64,000 nt of DNA, taken from contig NC_089180.1 of the NCBI RefSeq assembly GCF_947507565.1, positions 1,054,001-1,118,000 of the forward strand. Direction: 5' to 3'. A model generated the notes under the pieces. It made no database searches, was not told the DNA's origin, and worked only from the letters and a program-made list of their open reading frames with translations. Source of the stretch: Oscarella lobularis. Taxonomy: Eukaryota > Porifera > Homoscleromorpha > Homosclerophorida > Oscarellidae. This document shows positions 1-14,499 of this stretch, one piece after another; position 1 is the first letter of the stretch, and each line of letters starts with the position of its first letter. Both the position numbers and the translations under genes were made by a program.

Positions 1-3000
1 ATAACAAGTTGATACTGTTGATAAGAAAAACAGTTGAACTTGTTGAACGTACGAACAGTTGAACGGTGGAATGGTTGAGAATGTGACCAGTTGAGGAAGT
101 TGAACCTGTTGAGCAGTGGAACAGTCGAACCTCTTGAGCAGTGGAACAGATGAACGGTGGAACAGTTATACGGTAGACGGTTGAGCGGGTAAATTGGTGC
201 GAGAGTTGAACCTATTAAACCGTTGAGGGGTTCAAACTGTTAAACGGTGGTACAGTTGAATCTGTTAATCGGTGAAACAGTTGGACGGTTAAAAAGTTGA
301 ACTGTGAAACGGTTGAGGGGGCTAAACCTGATGATTGGTGGAACAGTTGAACGATGGAACAGTTGAACGGAGAAACGGTTTAGAGTGTGAACGGTTGAAG
401 GGGTCAAACCTGTTGAACGCTTAAGGGGTGAAAACTGTGTAGCGGTGGAACAGTTGAACGGTGAAACAGTTGAACGGTGGATCAGTTGAGAGGATGAACT
501 GGTAAGGGGGTTAAAACGTTTGAAAGGTAAAACAGTTAAACCAGTTGAACGGTGGAATAGATGTACGGTTAAACGTTTGAACAGCGAAGCAGTTTAACGG
601 TAAAATAATTAAGGGGTGAACGGCTAACATGGTAAACCTATATATCGGTGGAACTTTTGATCATTAGAACATTTGAACGGAGAACAGTTGAAATGTGGAA
701 CAGTTAAGCATTATAACGCTGAAAGAATAAACGCTTAAAAAAAGTTGAAGCAGTTAAACGGTGAAACGGTTAAGGGGGTAAAAGGTTGATGGGAATAAAC
801 CTTCCTTTAACAGTTCAGCCCCTCAACCGTTCCACCGTTCAACTGTTCAACCATTGGACTGTTCTCCCGATCAAGAGGTTCAAAGCTTTCAAGCGTTCAC
901 CCAATTAACCGTTATACCCCTCAACTGTTCCACCGTTTAACTGTTCTACCGCTCAACAGGTTGATCTCCCTCTACCGTTTCTCCCCTCAAACGTTCCACT
1001 GTTCAAATGTTCAATCGTTCAACTGTTTCACCGATCATTAGGTTCAACCTCCTCAACAGTTACCTCTCAACCGTTTCACTGTTCAACTGTTTTACCGTTC
1101 CACCGCTTAAATAGTTTAATTTTTTGAGCGGTGAAAAAGTTAAACCGTAGAACGGTTGAATGGAAAAACAATTGACGGGGTTGAACCTGTTGATCGGTTG
1201 AACAGAAAAACGGTGGAACACTTGAACGGTGGAATATTAAGGATGAAAAAAGTTGAGGTGGTTGAACCCGATGATTGGTTAAACAGTTGAACGATGGAAT
1301 GGTTGAACAGTGGCACGGTTGAGGGGAAAACGGTTTAGAGGGTTGAACCTGTTGAAAGGTGGAACAGTTGAACGGTGGAAAAGTTGAACGGTGGAACGGT
1401 TGAAGATGTGAACGGTTGAGGATGTTGAACCTGAATATCGGTGAAACAGTTGAATGATGAACAGTTGAACAGTGGAACGTATGAAGGAAAAAACGGTTGA
1501 GGCGAAAAACGGTTGAGGGAGTTCAACATGTTGAGCGGTGGAACCGTTTAACGATGGAACAGTTAAACAAAGAAACGGTTGAGGCGGTGAACGGCTGAAG
1601 GGGTTGAAAGGGTTGAAACTGTTAAAAGGCAAAACAGTTGAAGCTGTTAAACGTTGCAATAGTTGAACGGTTAAACGGTTGAAAGGTAGAACAGTTTACC
1701 GGTGGAACAGTTAAAAAGATTATCGGTTAAAGAGGTTAACCTGTTCATCGGTGGAACAGTTGAACAGTGGAACAGTTCAACAGTTGATCGGTTGAGAGAG
1801 TGAACGGTTGAAAGGTTAAACCTGTTGAATGGTTAAAGGGTTGAAACTATAAACGGTGAACAGGTAAACCTTTTGAACTGTAGAACGGTAAAACGGTGGA
1901 ACAGTTGAGAGGTGGAACGGTTGCGGGGAGTAAACCTGGTAAACGATTGAAAGGCTAAAACTGTTAAGCGGTGGATCAATTGAACGTTTTTAGCGGTGGA
2001 ACAGTTGAACGGTGAAAAAGTTGAACAGTAGAACGGTTTAATGGGTAAACGGTTGAGAGGGTTCAACATTATGATCGTTTAGATAGTTGAACGATGGAAC
2101 AGTTAAACAGTGGAACGCTTGAGGGTAGAAACGGTTGAGGGAGTTCAACAAGTTGAGGCAGCACATTTGAACGGTGGAACAGTTAAACGAAGAAACTGTC
2201 AAGGCAATGAACATTTGAAAGGGTTGAAACTGTTGAAAAATAGAAATGTTTAAGCTAATAAATGTTGGAGCAGTTAAATTGTGGAACGGTTAAGGGGGTA
2301 AACGGTTGTCGGGACGGAAACTTTTGAACGGTGAAAAGTTGAACGGTGGAAAGGTTGAGGATGTGAACGCTTGAGGATGTTGAACCTGAACATCGGGGAA
2401 GCAGTTGAACGATGGAACATTTGAACAGTGGAACGTTTGAGGGGAGAAACGGTTGAGGGAGTTCAACCCGTTGATGCGGCACATTTGAACGGTGAAACCG
2501 TTAAACGAAGAAACAGTTGAGGCATTGAACGTTTGAAGGGTTGAAACTGTTGAAAGGTAAAAATATTAAAGCTGTTTCACGTTGGAGCAGTTAAACGGTG
2601 GAACGGTTAAGGGGGTAAACTGTTGATGGGACTAAACCTTTTGAGCGGTGGAACAGTTGAACGGTAGAACAGTTGAACGATCGAACGTGTGTGGGGGTGA
2701 ACGGTTGAGAGAGTTGAACTTGTTAAACGGTTGAGGTGTTGAAACTGTTAAACGGCGAAACAGTTGAACCATTTAAACAGGTCCTAAACAGTTGAACGGT
2801 GGAAAAACTAAACGGTGGAACAGTTGAACGGTGGAACGGTTGGGAAGATTAACGGTTGAGATAGTTGAACCTGTTGAAAGATGGAACAGTTTAACGGTAG
2901 AACAATTGAACTGTGGAACAATTGAGGGGGTATATAGTTGAGGAGGTTAAACTTGATCGGTGGAACAGTTGAACGATGGAACAGCAAAACGGTGTAAAGG

Positions 3001-4308
3001 TGAAGGGGTTGAACCTGTTTTTACGTCTAGAAGGTTGAAACTGTTGAACGGTGGAACAGTTGAACGTTAAACGGTTGAGGGGGTAGACGGTTGAAGGGGA
3101 TAAACCTGTTTAACCGTTGAGGGGTTAAAACTGTTGAACGGTAGAAAAGTTAAACTTTTTGAACTGTGAAACAGTTAAACGGTGGAACAGTTAAGAGGGC
3201 GAACGGTTCAAATGGTGGAACAGTTGAGTGGTGGAACAATTAAGGGGGAGAACGGTATAAGAGGTTGAAACTGTTGAAGAGAAAAATGTTGAAGCTGTTG
3301 AACGTACAAACAGTTGAACGGTGGAACTGTTGAGACGGTGAACATTTGAGGAAGCTTAACCTTTTGAGCAGTGGAACAGTTGAACGGTGGAACAGTTAAA
3401 CGGCGGAACAGCTGAACGGTGGAACAGATAAAGATTAAGGGGTGAACGCTTGAAAGGGTTGAACCTGTTGGAACAGTTGAACGGTGGAACAGTTGAACGG
3501 TGGAACGGTTGAACGATGAAAACGTTGAACGTTGAAACGGTTGAAGGGGTTAAGCGTGATGATTGGTGAACAGTTAAACGATGGAACAGTTGAACAGTAG
3601 AACTGTGGATCAGTTAAACCTTTTGAGCGGTGGAACAGTTGAACGGTGGAACAGTTGAACGGTTAAGGATGTGAACAGTTGAACGGTAGAACAGTTAAAC
3701 CGTGAAACAGTTGAGGCGTTGAACGTTTGAAAGTGTTGAAACTGTTGAAAAGTAGAAACGTTAAAGCTGTTAAACGTTGGAGCAGTTAAACGGTGGACGG
3801 TTAAAAGGTAAACGGTTGATGGGACTGGACGTTTTGAACCGTGGTACAGTTGAACGGCAGAACAGTTGAACCTGTTAAACAGGCCCTAAACAGTTGAACG
3901 GTGGAACAGTTAAACGGTGGAATAGTTGAACGGTGGAACGGTTGAGGGGATAAACTCTTGTTGAGAGGGTTGAACTTTTTGAAAGGTGAAACAGTTTAAC
4001 GGTAGAACATTTGAACGGTGGAACAATTGAGGAGATAAATGGTTGAGGGGGTTAAAATTGATGAATGGTGGAACAGTTGAACGATGGAACAGTAAAACGG
4101 TAGAAAGGTTGAGCAAGAAAACGGTAAGGAATGTTGAAACCGTTAAAAGATTGAACAGTTGAACATGTTGAACGGTGGAACAATTGAACGGTGGTACGGT
4201 TGAAGGGGTGAACGTTTTAACCTGTTGAGCTGTGTAACAGTTGAACGGTGGAATAGTTGACTGTATTACCTCTTAACAGTTTCAACCCTTTCAACCGCTA
4301 TACGCCTC

Positions 4309-4432
4309 AATCTTTTTTTGTTTATTGGTTCCACCGTTATACTATTAAATATTCTGTAAATAATAAATTAATTATTTAACAATAAGTAAATAAATAAATA
4401 AAAAATTAAATATTAAATTCAATATTCGGGTT
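4309..4432. other. AT-rich island inside the satellite
   Basis: About 120 bp of mostly A/T sequence, including runs of TAAATAAATAAATAAA, interrupts the satellite. A short satellite fragment (TTGGTTCCACCGTTATAC) sits inside its left part. The island lies just after a strand switch at about 4,260. It could be a degraded insertion or local A/T expansion. No coding or RNA gene is seen. Confidence 0.7.
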
Positions 4433-7400
4433 CAACATAATCAACCGTTCACATCCTCAACCGTTCCACCGTTCAATTTTCCACCGTTCAACTGTTCCAC
4501 CTTTCAACAGGTTCAACCCTCTCAAATTTCCTCCACTGAACCGTGTCACTGTTCAACTGTTCCATCGTTCAACTGTTTGACCGATCATCAGGTTCAACCA
4601 CGTCTACTTTTCACATCCTTAACGGTTCGAAAGTTCTACCGTTCAACTCTTCCACCGCTCAAAAGGTTCAACTGATCCACCGTTCCACAGTTGAACTGTT
4701 CCACCGATGATCAGGTTAACGTCTTCAACTGTTCAAACCCTCAACTGTACCACCGTTAAACTGTTCTACCGTTCAGCCGTTCAACTGTTTTGCGGTTCAA
4801 CTGTTCGATCGCTTAACAGTTTCAACCCTTTCAAGCGTTCACCCCCCTAACCGTAATACCGCTCAACTGTTCCACCGTTCAACTGTTCCACCGCTCAAAT
4901 GTTCCACTGATCAACTCTTCCACCGATCAACAGGTTCGCCCTTTTAACCGTTCACATCCTCAACTGTTTCACCGTTAAACTGCTTCACTGTTCAATCGTT
5001 TAACCGTTCAAATCTCGCACCCGTTTACCCTCTCAACAGTTCCAGCGTTTAACTGTTCCACCGTTCAACTGTTCCACTGCTCAACATGTTCAAATGTTCA
5101 CCGTCTCAACCATTCCGCCGTTCAACTGTTCGTACGTTGAACAAGTTCAACTGTTTATCTTTTCAACAGTTTCAACCTCTTATACCGTTTACCCTATCAA
5201 TTGTTCCACCGTTCAACTGTTCCATCGTTCAACTGTTCCACCCCTCAAAATGTTCAACTCTCCCAACTGTTCACCCCGTAAAACGTTCCAGTGTTCAACT
5301 GTTTCACCGTTCAACTGTTCCACTGCTCAACAGAAGCAATCCTTCATCCGTTCACCTTCTAAACCGTTCTACCGTTCAACTGTTTAAACATTGAAATGTT
5401 CTACTGTTCAACAGGTTCAACTGTTCCAAAGTTCAACAGTTTCAACCCATTCGCCGTTCAACAGGTTCAACTCCTCAGCAGAGGAACAGTAAAACGGTTG
5501 AATGGGTAAACATTTGAGGTGGTTAAACCTGTTGATCAATAGAACAGTCGAGCGGGGAAACAGTTGAACGGTGATCGGTTGAGGAAGTTGAACCTGATGA
5601 TCGGTGAAACAGTTTAACGATGGAACATTTGAACAGTGAAACGTTTGAGGGGAAACACGGTAGAGGGAGTTTAACTTGTTAAGCGGCAGAACAATTTAAC
5701 TGTGGAACACTTGAAGGGTGGAACAGTTAAGTGGTATAACGGTTAAGGGGGTGAACGCTTGAAATCGATGAACCTGTTGATCGGTCAAACAGTCGAACTG
5801 TGGAACACTTGAACGGTGAACCGGTTGAGGAGCTGAACAGTTGAGGGACTTAAACCTGTTAAACGGTTAACTGTTTCACCGTTTAACATCATTACCAGTT
5901 CTACCGTTAAACAGTTTCAACGATAGAAAGGGTAATCAAGTTAAACGGTGAAAGAGTTAACCGTTTAAGAGGTTTAACTCCCTCAACTGTTCACCCCCTC
6001 AACCGTTTCACCATTCAACTGTTCCACCGTTCAACTGTTCCACCGTTCAACTGTTCCACAGCTCAACAGGTTAAAACGTTCACCCCTTCAACCGTACCAC
6101 CGTTCAATTGTTCCAGCGTTCAACTTGATCAACTGTTCAATCTTTTAACGGCTTCAACATTTCCTACCGTTTTCTTGCTCAACCTTTCCACCGTTTTACT
6201 GTTCCATCGTTCAACTGTTCCACCGACAATCAAGTTTAACCTCCTCAACCGTTTATCCCCTCAATTGTTCCACCGTTCAATTGTTCTACCGTTAAACTGT
6301 TCCACCGTTCAAAACGTTTAGTCTCATCAACCGTTTACCCCTTAACCGTTCCACCGTTCAACTGTTTGTAAGTTCAACCACTTCAACATTTTTTTTCTTT
6401 TCAGCAGTTTCAACCTTTTATACCGTTCACCCCGTCAATTGTTCCAGCGTCCAACTGTTCTACCGTTCAACTGTTCCAACTTTTGAACCGTTCGCCCTCT
6501 TAATTGTTCCACCGTTTACTGTTTCACCGTTCAGCAAGTTAAACTGTTCTACCGTTTAACAGTTTTAACCCAAAACCATTAAACAGGTTTAACCCCTTCA
6601 ACCGTCCACCCCCTCAAACGTTCCACCGTTCAACTGTTCCACCGTTCAACAGTTTCAACCTCCTAGACGTAAAAACAGGTTTAACCCCTTCACCTTTACA
6701 CCGTTTTACTGTTCCATCGTTCAACTGTTCCACCGACCATCAAGTTTAACTTCTTCAATCATTTACCCCCTCAAGTGTTCCACTGTTCAATTGTCCTACC
6801 GTTAAACTGTTCCATCTTTTAACAGGTTCAACTATCTCAACCGTTCATCTCCTCAACCGTTTCACCGTTCAACTGTTCCACCGATTAACCTTTCCACCGT
6901 TCAACTGTTTAGGGCCTGTTTAACACGTTCAACTGTTCCGCCGTTCAACAGTTTTAACACCTCAACCGTTTAACAAGTTCAACTCTCTCAACCGTTCACC
7001 CCCACACACGTTCGATTGTTCAACTGTTTTACCGTTCAAATGTGCCGCCTCAACAGGTTGAACTCCCTCAACCGTTTCTCCCCTCAACCGTTCCACTGTT
7101 CAACTGTTCATCGTTCAACGGTTTACCCAATATTCAGGTTCAACATCCTCAACCGTTCACTTCCTCAACCGTTCCACCGTTCAACTTTTTCACCGTTCAA
7201 AAGGTTCAGTCCCATCAACCGTTTACCTCCTTAACCGTTTCACCGTTTAACTGCTCCAACATTTATCAGCATTAACATTTCTATTTTTCAACAGTTTCAA
7301 CCCTTTCAAACGTTCATTGCCTTAACAGTTCCTTCGTTTAACTGTTCCACCGTTCAAATGTGCCGCCTCAACAGGTTGAACTCCCTCAACCGTTTCTCCC

Positions 7401-9854
7401 CTCAACCGTTCCACTGTTTAACTGTTCATCGTTCAACGGTTTACCCAATATTCAGGTTCAACATCCTCAACCGTTCACTTCTCTACCGTTCCACCGTTCA
7501 ACTTTTTCACCGTTCAAAAGGTTCAGTCCCATCAACCGTTTACCCCCTTAACCGTTATTCCGCTCAACTGTTCCACAGTTCAACTGTTCCCCAGTTAAAA
7601 TGTTCCAACTGTTCTACCGATCAGCAGGTTCACCCTTTTAACCGTTCAACTCCTCAACTGTTTCACCGTTAAACTGCTTCACTGTTTAAACGTTTAACCG
7701 TTCAAGTCTCGCACCCTTTAACCCTCTCAACAGTTCCACCGTTTAACTGTTCCACCGTTCAACTGTTCCACTGCTCAACAGGTTCAACTTCCTCAACTGT
7801 TCACCGTCTCAACCGTTCCACCGTTCAACTGTTCGTACTTTCAACAATTTCAACTGTTTTTCTTTTCAACAGTTTCAACCTTTTATGCCGTTCACCTTTT
7901 CAATCCTTCCACCGTTCAACTGTTCCACCGTTTAGCTGTTCCACACCTCAAAAAGTTTAACTCTTCCAACCGTTCACCCTTTCAACCGTTCCACTGTTCA
8001 ACTGATTCACCGTTCAACTGTTCCACTGCTCAACATAATCAACTCCTCAACCGTTCACCCTCTAAACCGTTCTACCGTTCAACTGTTTAAATACCGAAAT
8101 GTTCTAACGTTCAACAGGTTCAACTGTTTAAAAGTTCAACAGATTTCACTCCTTAAACGTTCAACAGGCTCAACCCCTCAACAGTTGAACAGTAAAACGG
8201 TTAAACTGGTAAACAATGGAGAGGGTTGAACCTGTTGATCTTTCTAACAGTCGAACGGGTGGACAGTTAAACGTTAAAACGGTTGAGGGGGTGAAATGTT
8301 GAGGAGGTTGATCCTGATGATCGGTGAAAAAGTTGAACAATAGAACAATAGAACAAGGGATCGTTTGAGGGGAGAAACTGTAGATTGAGTTCAACCTGTT
8401 TGCCGGTAGAACAGTTTAACGGTAAAACAGTTGAACTTTGAAACTTTAGAACAGTTGAGTGGTATAACGGTTAAGGGGGTGAACGCTTGAAAGCGTTGAA
8501 CCTGTCGATCGGTGGGACAGTCGAACGGTGGAACAGTTGAACTGTGGAACGGTTGAGGGGCTGAACAGTTGAGTGACTTTAACCTGTTAGACGGTTAACC
8601 GTTTCACCGTTAAAAATGATTACCTGTTCTACCTTTAAACGGTTTCAACTCCTCAAACGTTTAACAAGTTCAACTCCCTCAGCCATTTACCTTCTGAAAA
8701 GTTCCACCGTTCAACTGTTCCACCGTTCAATTGTTCCACCGTTAAACTGTTTTACCACTCAACCCGTTAAAACGTTCACCCCTTCAACCGTTCCACCGTT
8801 TAATTGTTCCACCGTTCAACAGGTTCAACTGTTCCATTTTTTAACGATTTCAACATTTTTTACCGTTTTCTTCTTCAACCTTTCCACTATTTTATTGTTC
8901 CGTCGTTCAACGGTTCCACCGATCATCAAGTTTAATCTCCTTAACCTTTTACCCCCTCAATCGTTCCACCGTTCAATTTTTCTACCGTTAACCTGTTCCA
9001 CCTTTCAACAGGTTCAACCCTCTCAACCGTTCATCCCATCAACCGTTCCACCGTTCAACTTTTCCACCGTTTAACTGTTTCACCGTTCAATTGTTTAGGG
9101 CCTGTTTAACAGGTTAAACTGTTCCGCCGTTCAACAATTTTAACACCTCAACCGTTTACAAGTTCAACTCTATCGACCGTTCACCCCCTCAAACGTTCAA
9201 CCGTTGAACTGTTCCACCGTTTAACTGTTCCACCACTCAAAAGGTTTAGTCCCATCAACCGTTTACCCCCTTAACCGTTCCACCGTTTTACTGCTCCAAC
9301 GTTTAACAGCTTTAACATTTCTACCTTTCAACACTTTTAACCCTTTCAAACGTTCAATGCCTCAACTGTTTCTTCGTTTTACCATTCCACCGTTCAACAC
9401 GTATATGAGTGCACCGTCTACTGTTTAAACCCTTTAACCGTTCAAGAGTTTTAATCTTTTCAACCGTTTACTCTCTCAACTGATCTACCGTTCGACTGTT
9501 CCACCGATGAACAGGTTAACCTCTTCAACCGTTCACCGCTTCAACTGTTCCACCGTTAAACTGTTCTACCGTTCAACCGTTCAACTGGTTTCCCTTTCAA
9601 CTTTTCCATCACTTAACAGTTTTTACCCTTAACCGTTCTATATGTTCACCTCCTCAACAGTTCACACTCTCAACAGTTCCTCTTTTCAACTGTTTCATTG
9701 TTTAACTGTTCCACCAATCATCAGGTTTAACCCTTTCAACCGTTTCAACGTTCAACTTTTTCACCGTTCAACCGTTCCTCCGTTCAACTTTTCCACCGTT
9801 CGACTGTTCCACCAATCAACACGTACTACCCTTTCAAGCGTTTACCCCCTTAAC

Positions 9855-12800
9855 CGTTATACCACTCAATTGTTCCACCGTTCAACTGTTCGACCGTCAA
9901 ACTGTTCTACCGCTCAACAGGTTGAAATTTCTCCACCGTTTCTCCCCCAAACGTTCCCCTGTTCAAATGTTCCTTTGTTCAACTATTTCATCGATTATGA
10001 TCTTCAACTTACTCCACAGTTCACCCCCTCAACCGTTTCACAGTTCAGTTGTTCCACCGTTGGACTGTTCCACCGATCAACAGGTTCAACCCTCTCAAAT
10101 TTTTAACCAATTAACCGTTCCACTGTCCAGCTTTTGAGGGGTTGAGCCTGTTCAACGGGTAAGGGGTTAAAACTGTTTAACTTCGGAACAGTTGAACCTG
10201 TTGAACGGTAAAACAAATCAATATTAAAAAGTTGAACGGTAGAACGGTTTAGAGTTTGAACGATTGAGGGGTTGATTCTGTTGAGCAGTGGAAAAGTTGA
10301 GCGGTTAAACAGTTGAACAGTGGAACGGTTGAAAGGGTGAAATGTTCTGAGAGTCGAACTTTTTGAGGGGTGGAACAGTTCAACGGTGGAACAGTTGAAC
10401 GGTGGAACGATTGAGGGGGTGAACGGTATAAGAGGTTGAAACTGTTGAAAAGAAAAACAGTCGAACTTGTTGAACGTACGAACAGTTGAACGGTGTAACG
10501 GTTGAGACGGTGAACAGTTTAGGAAGTTGAACCTGTTGAGCAGTGGAACAGTTGAACGGTGGAACAGTTCAACGGTGGAACGGTTGAGAGAGTAAACGGG
10601 TGCGAGAGTTCAACCTATTAAACGGTCAAGGGGTTCAAACTGTCAAACGGTGGAACAGTTGAATATGTTAATCGGTGTTCAACAGGGTTAACTGTTTTAC
10701 AGTTTTAAACACCTTAATAGTTTATCCTCTTAACTGATCCATCGTTCAACTGTTTCACCGTTCAACTGTTTCACCGCTACACTAATTTTCACCCATTAAG
10801 CGTTCAACAGGTTCGTTCCCCTGAACCGCTCACACTCTAAACAGTTCCACCGTTCAACTGTTCCATAGTTCAACTGTTTTACCAATCATCAGGTTTAACC
10901 CCCTCAACCGTTTCACCGTTCAAATTTTTAACCGTCCAACCTTTCCACCGGAATAGTTGAACGGTTAAATGTTTGAACAGTGAAGCAGTTTTACTGTGAA
11001 ACAGTTGAAGGGGCGAAAGCTTAACCTGTTAATCGATGGAACACATGATCAGTGGAACATTTGAACGGTGGAACAGTTGAACGGTGGCACAGTTGAGCGG
11101 TATAACGGTTAAGGGGGTGAACGCTTGAAAGGATTGAACCTGTTGATCGGTGGAACAGTCGAACGGTTGAACAGTTGAACGGTGGAACGGTTTAACGGTG
11201 AAAAAGTTGAACGTTGAAACGGTTGAAGGGGTTATACCTGACGATTGGTGGAACAGTTAAACGATGGAACAGTTGAACGGTTGAACTGTTGAGATATTTA
11301 ACGGTTGAGTTGGTGAACCTGTAGAACGGTTAAGGGGTTGAAACTGTAAAGCGATGGAGCAGTTGAACGGTCAACTAATTAAACGGTTGAACGGTAGAAC
11401 AGTTTAGCGGTAGAACAGTTGAGGGGTGAACGGTTGAAGAGGTTCACCTCTTTATTGCTGGATCAGTTAAACATTAGAACAGTTGAACGGTAGATCGGTT
11501 GAGAGAGAAAACGGTTGTAGGTTCTATTCCTGCTAAATTTTTTAATAAGATCGACTAAATTTTTTTATTTCTTTGGTTAATTGAATTCAAATCTTACAGT
11601 CGATTAATGTCACATCAATGTCATCCGGATGAGGGGTTGAAACTGTAAACGGTGAACAGTTAAACTTGTTGAACGGTGGATCAGAAAAACGGTGGAACAG
11701 TTGAGAGGTGGAACGGTTGCGGGGAGTAAACCTGGTAAACGGTTGAAAGGCTAAAACTGTTAAACGGTGGATCAGATGATCCTTTTTAGCCGTGGAACAG
11801 TTCAACTGTGGAACAGTTGAACAATAGAACGGTTTAATGAGTAAACGGTTGAGAGGGTTGAACCTGATGATCGGTAAAACAGTTGAACGATGGAACAGTT
11901 GAACAGTAGAACGGTTGAGGGGAAAAACGGTTGAAGGAGTTCAACATGTTGAGCGGTGGAATCGTTTAACGGTGGAAAAGTTAAAGGAAAAAACGGTTGA
12001 GGAGGTGAACGGTTGAAAGGGTTGAAACTGTTGAAAGGTAAAACAGTTGAAGGTATTAAACGTTGCAATATATGAACGGTTAAACGGTTGAACGGTAGAA
12101 CAGTTTAACGCCGGAACAGTTTAAGGGGTGAACAGTTGAAGAGGTTAACATGTTCATCGGTGGAACAGTTGAACAGTGGAACAGTTGAACGGTAGATCGG
12201 TTGAGAGAGTGAACTGTTGAAAATGTTAAACCTGTTGAACGGTTGAGGGAGTTGAACCTGTTAAACGTTTGAGGAGTTGAAACTGTTTAACGGTAGAACA
12301 GGTAATGATGTTAAACGGTGAAACAGTTAACCGTTTAACAGGTTTAACTCCCTTCACTGTTCAGCCTCTCTACCGTTCCACCGATCAACTGTTCCACCAC
12401 CGTTCCACTGTTCCACCGATCAACAGGTTGAACGTTTTCAAGCGTTTACCCCCTTAACCGTTATACCACTACAATTTTCCAACGTTCAAATGTTCCACCG
12501 CTAAACTGTTCCCCCGCTCAAAACGTTCAACCTTCAACCCTTCACCCTCTCATCCGTTCCACCGTTTAAACAGTTTAACCTTTTGAGCGGTGGCAAAGTT
12601 GAATTGTGAAACAGTTGAACAGTGGAACGGTTGAATGGGTTAACATTTGAGGGGGTTGAACCTGTTGAACGGTAAAACAGTTGCACGGTGCAACAGTTGA
12701 ACGGTGGAACGGTTAAGGATTTGAAAAGTTAAATTGGTGGAACCTGATGATTGGTAAAACAGTTGAACGATGGAACAGTTAAACAATGAAACGGTTGAAG

Positions 12801-12855
12801 GAAAAAACGGTTAAGAGGGATGAATTTGTTGAAAGGTGGAACAGTTGAACGGTGG
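9855..12855 (+). repeat. Segmental duplication, copy 1 (3 kb)
   Basis: This 3-kb stretch of satellite reappears in the same orientation at about 49,778-52,762, in the same order, with the same strand switches and the same non-satellite insert. The offset stays near 39.9 kb (39,924 at the left end, 39,903 at the insert). Similarity ends near 12,855/52,762. The match is far closer than between random satellite phrases, so this is a block duplication rather than shared repeat ancestry. Confidence 0.85.
11521..11630. other. Non-satellite insert shared with 51,424-51,532
   Basis: About 110 bp of unique A/T-rich sequence lies between satellite phrases. It starts GTTCTATTCCTGCTAAATTT and ends near ATGTCATCCGG. 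The copy at 51,424 differs at only about three positions over the same length. It marks the 3-kb duplication and gives a rough view of its divergence. No coding potential is seen. Confidence 0.85.
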
Positions 12856-14499
12856 AACAGTTGAATGGTGGAACAGTTGAGTGGTATAAAGGTTGAGTTG
12901 GTGAACACTTGAAAGCGTTTAACCTGTTGATCGGTGGAACAGTCGAACTGTGGAACAGTTGAACGGTGGAACTGCTGAGGGGCTGAACAGTTGAGGGACT
13001 TAGACCTTTTAAACGGCTAACTGTTTCGTGGTTTAATATGATTACCTGTTCTACCGTTAAACAGTTTCAACTCCTCAAACGTTTAACAGGTTCAACTTCC
13101 TCAACAGTTCACCCTCTGAACCGTTCCACTGTTCAACTGTTCCACCGTTTAACTGTTTTACCACCCAACAGGTTAAAACGTTCACCCCTTCAACCGTTCC
13201 ACCGTTCAATTGTTCCACCTTTCAACAGGTTCAACTGTTTCATTATATAGCGGTTTCAACATTCTTTACCGTTTTCTTCTTTAAACTTTAAACCGTTTTA
13301 CTGTTCCATCGTTCAACTATTCCACCGATCATCAAGTTTAACCTCCTCAACCATTTACCCCCTCAATTGTTCAACCGTTCAATTGTTCTACCGTCAAACT
13401 GTTCCATCGTTCAACAGGTTCAACACACTCAACCGTGTATCACCTCAACCGTTCCACCGTTCAACAGTTCCACCGTTTAACTGTTTCACCGTTTAACTGT
13501 TTAGGGCCTGTTTAACAGGTTCAACTGTTCCGCCGTTCAACAGTTTTAACACCTCAACCGCTTAACAAGTTCAACTCTCTCAACCGTTAACCCCCTCAAA
13601 CGCTCCACCGCTCAAAAGGTTTAGTTCCATCAACCGTTTACCCCCTTAACCGTTCCACCGCTCGAACGTGGAACAGCTTTAACATTTCTACCTTTCAACA
13701 GTTTTAACCCTTTCAAACGTTCAATGCCTCAACTGTTTCTTCGTTTAACTCTTCCACTGTTCAATTTTTCCCGCTAAACAGATTGAACTCCCTCTACCTT
13801 TTCTCCCCTCAACCGGTCCACTGTTCAACTGTTTCATCGATCAACTGTTTTACCGATCATAATGTTCAACCCTCTCAACCGTTTACCCATTAAACCGTTC
13901 TACTGTTCAACTGTTCCACCGCTCAACATTTGAACTCCCTCAACCGTTTTTCCTCTCAACCGTTCCACTGTTCAACATTTCATCGTTCACCTGTTTTACC
14001 GATATTTAGGTTCAACATCCTCAACCGTTCACATCCTCAACCGTTCCACCGTACAACTGTTCCACCGCTTAAAAGGTTTAGTTCATCAACCGTTTACTTC
14101 TTTACCTTTCCACCGTTTAACTGCTCCAACGTTTAACAGCTTTAATATTCTACCTTTCAACAGTTTCAACCCTTTCAAACGTTCATTGCCTCAACTGTTT
14201 CTTCGTTTAACTGTTCCACCGTTCACATGTGCCGCCTCAACAAGTTGAACGCCCTCAACTGTTTCTTTCCTCTCAACCGTTTCACTGTTCAACTGTTCCA
14301 TCGTTAAAATGTTTCCCCGATATTCAGGTTCAACATCCTCAACCGTTCACTTCCTCAACCGTTCCACCGTTCAACTTTTTCACCGTTCAAAAGGTTCAGT
14401 CCCATCAACCGTTTATCTCCTTAACCGTTCCACCGTTTAACTGCTCCAACATTTATCACCTTTAACATTTCTATTTTTCAACAGTTTCAACTCTTTCAG

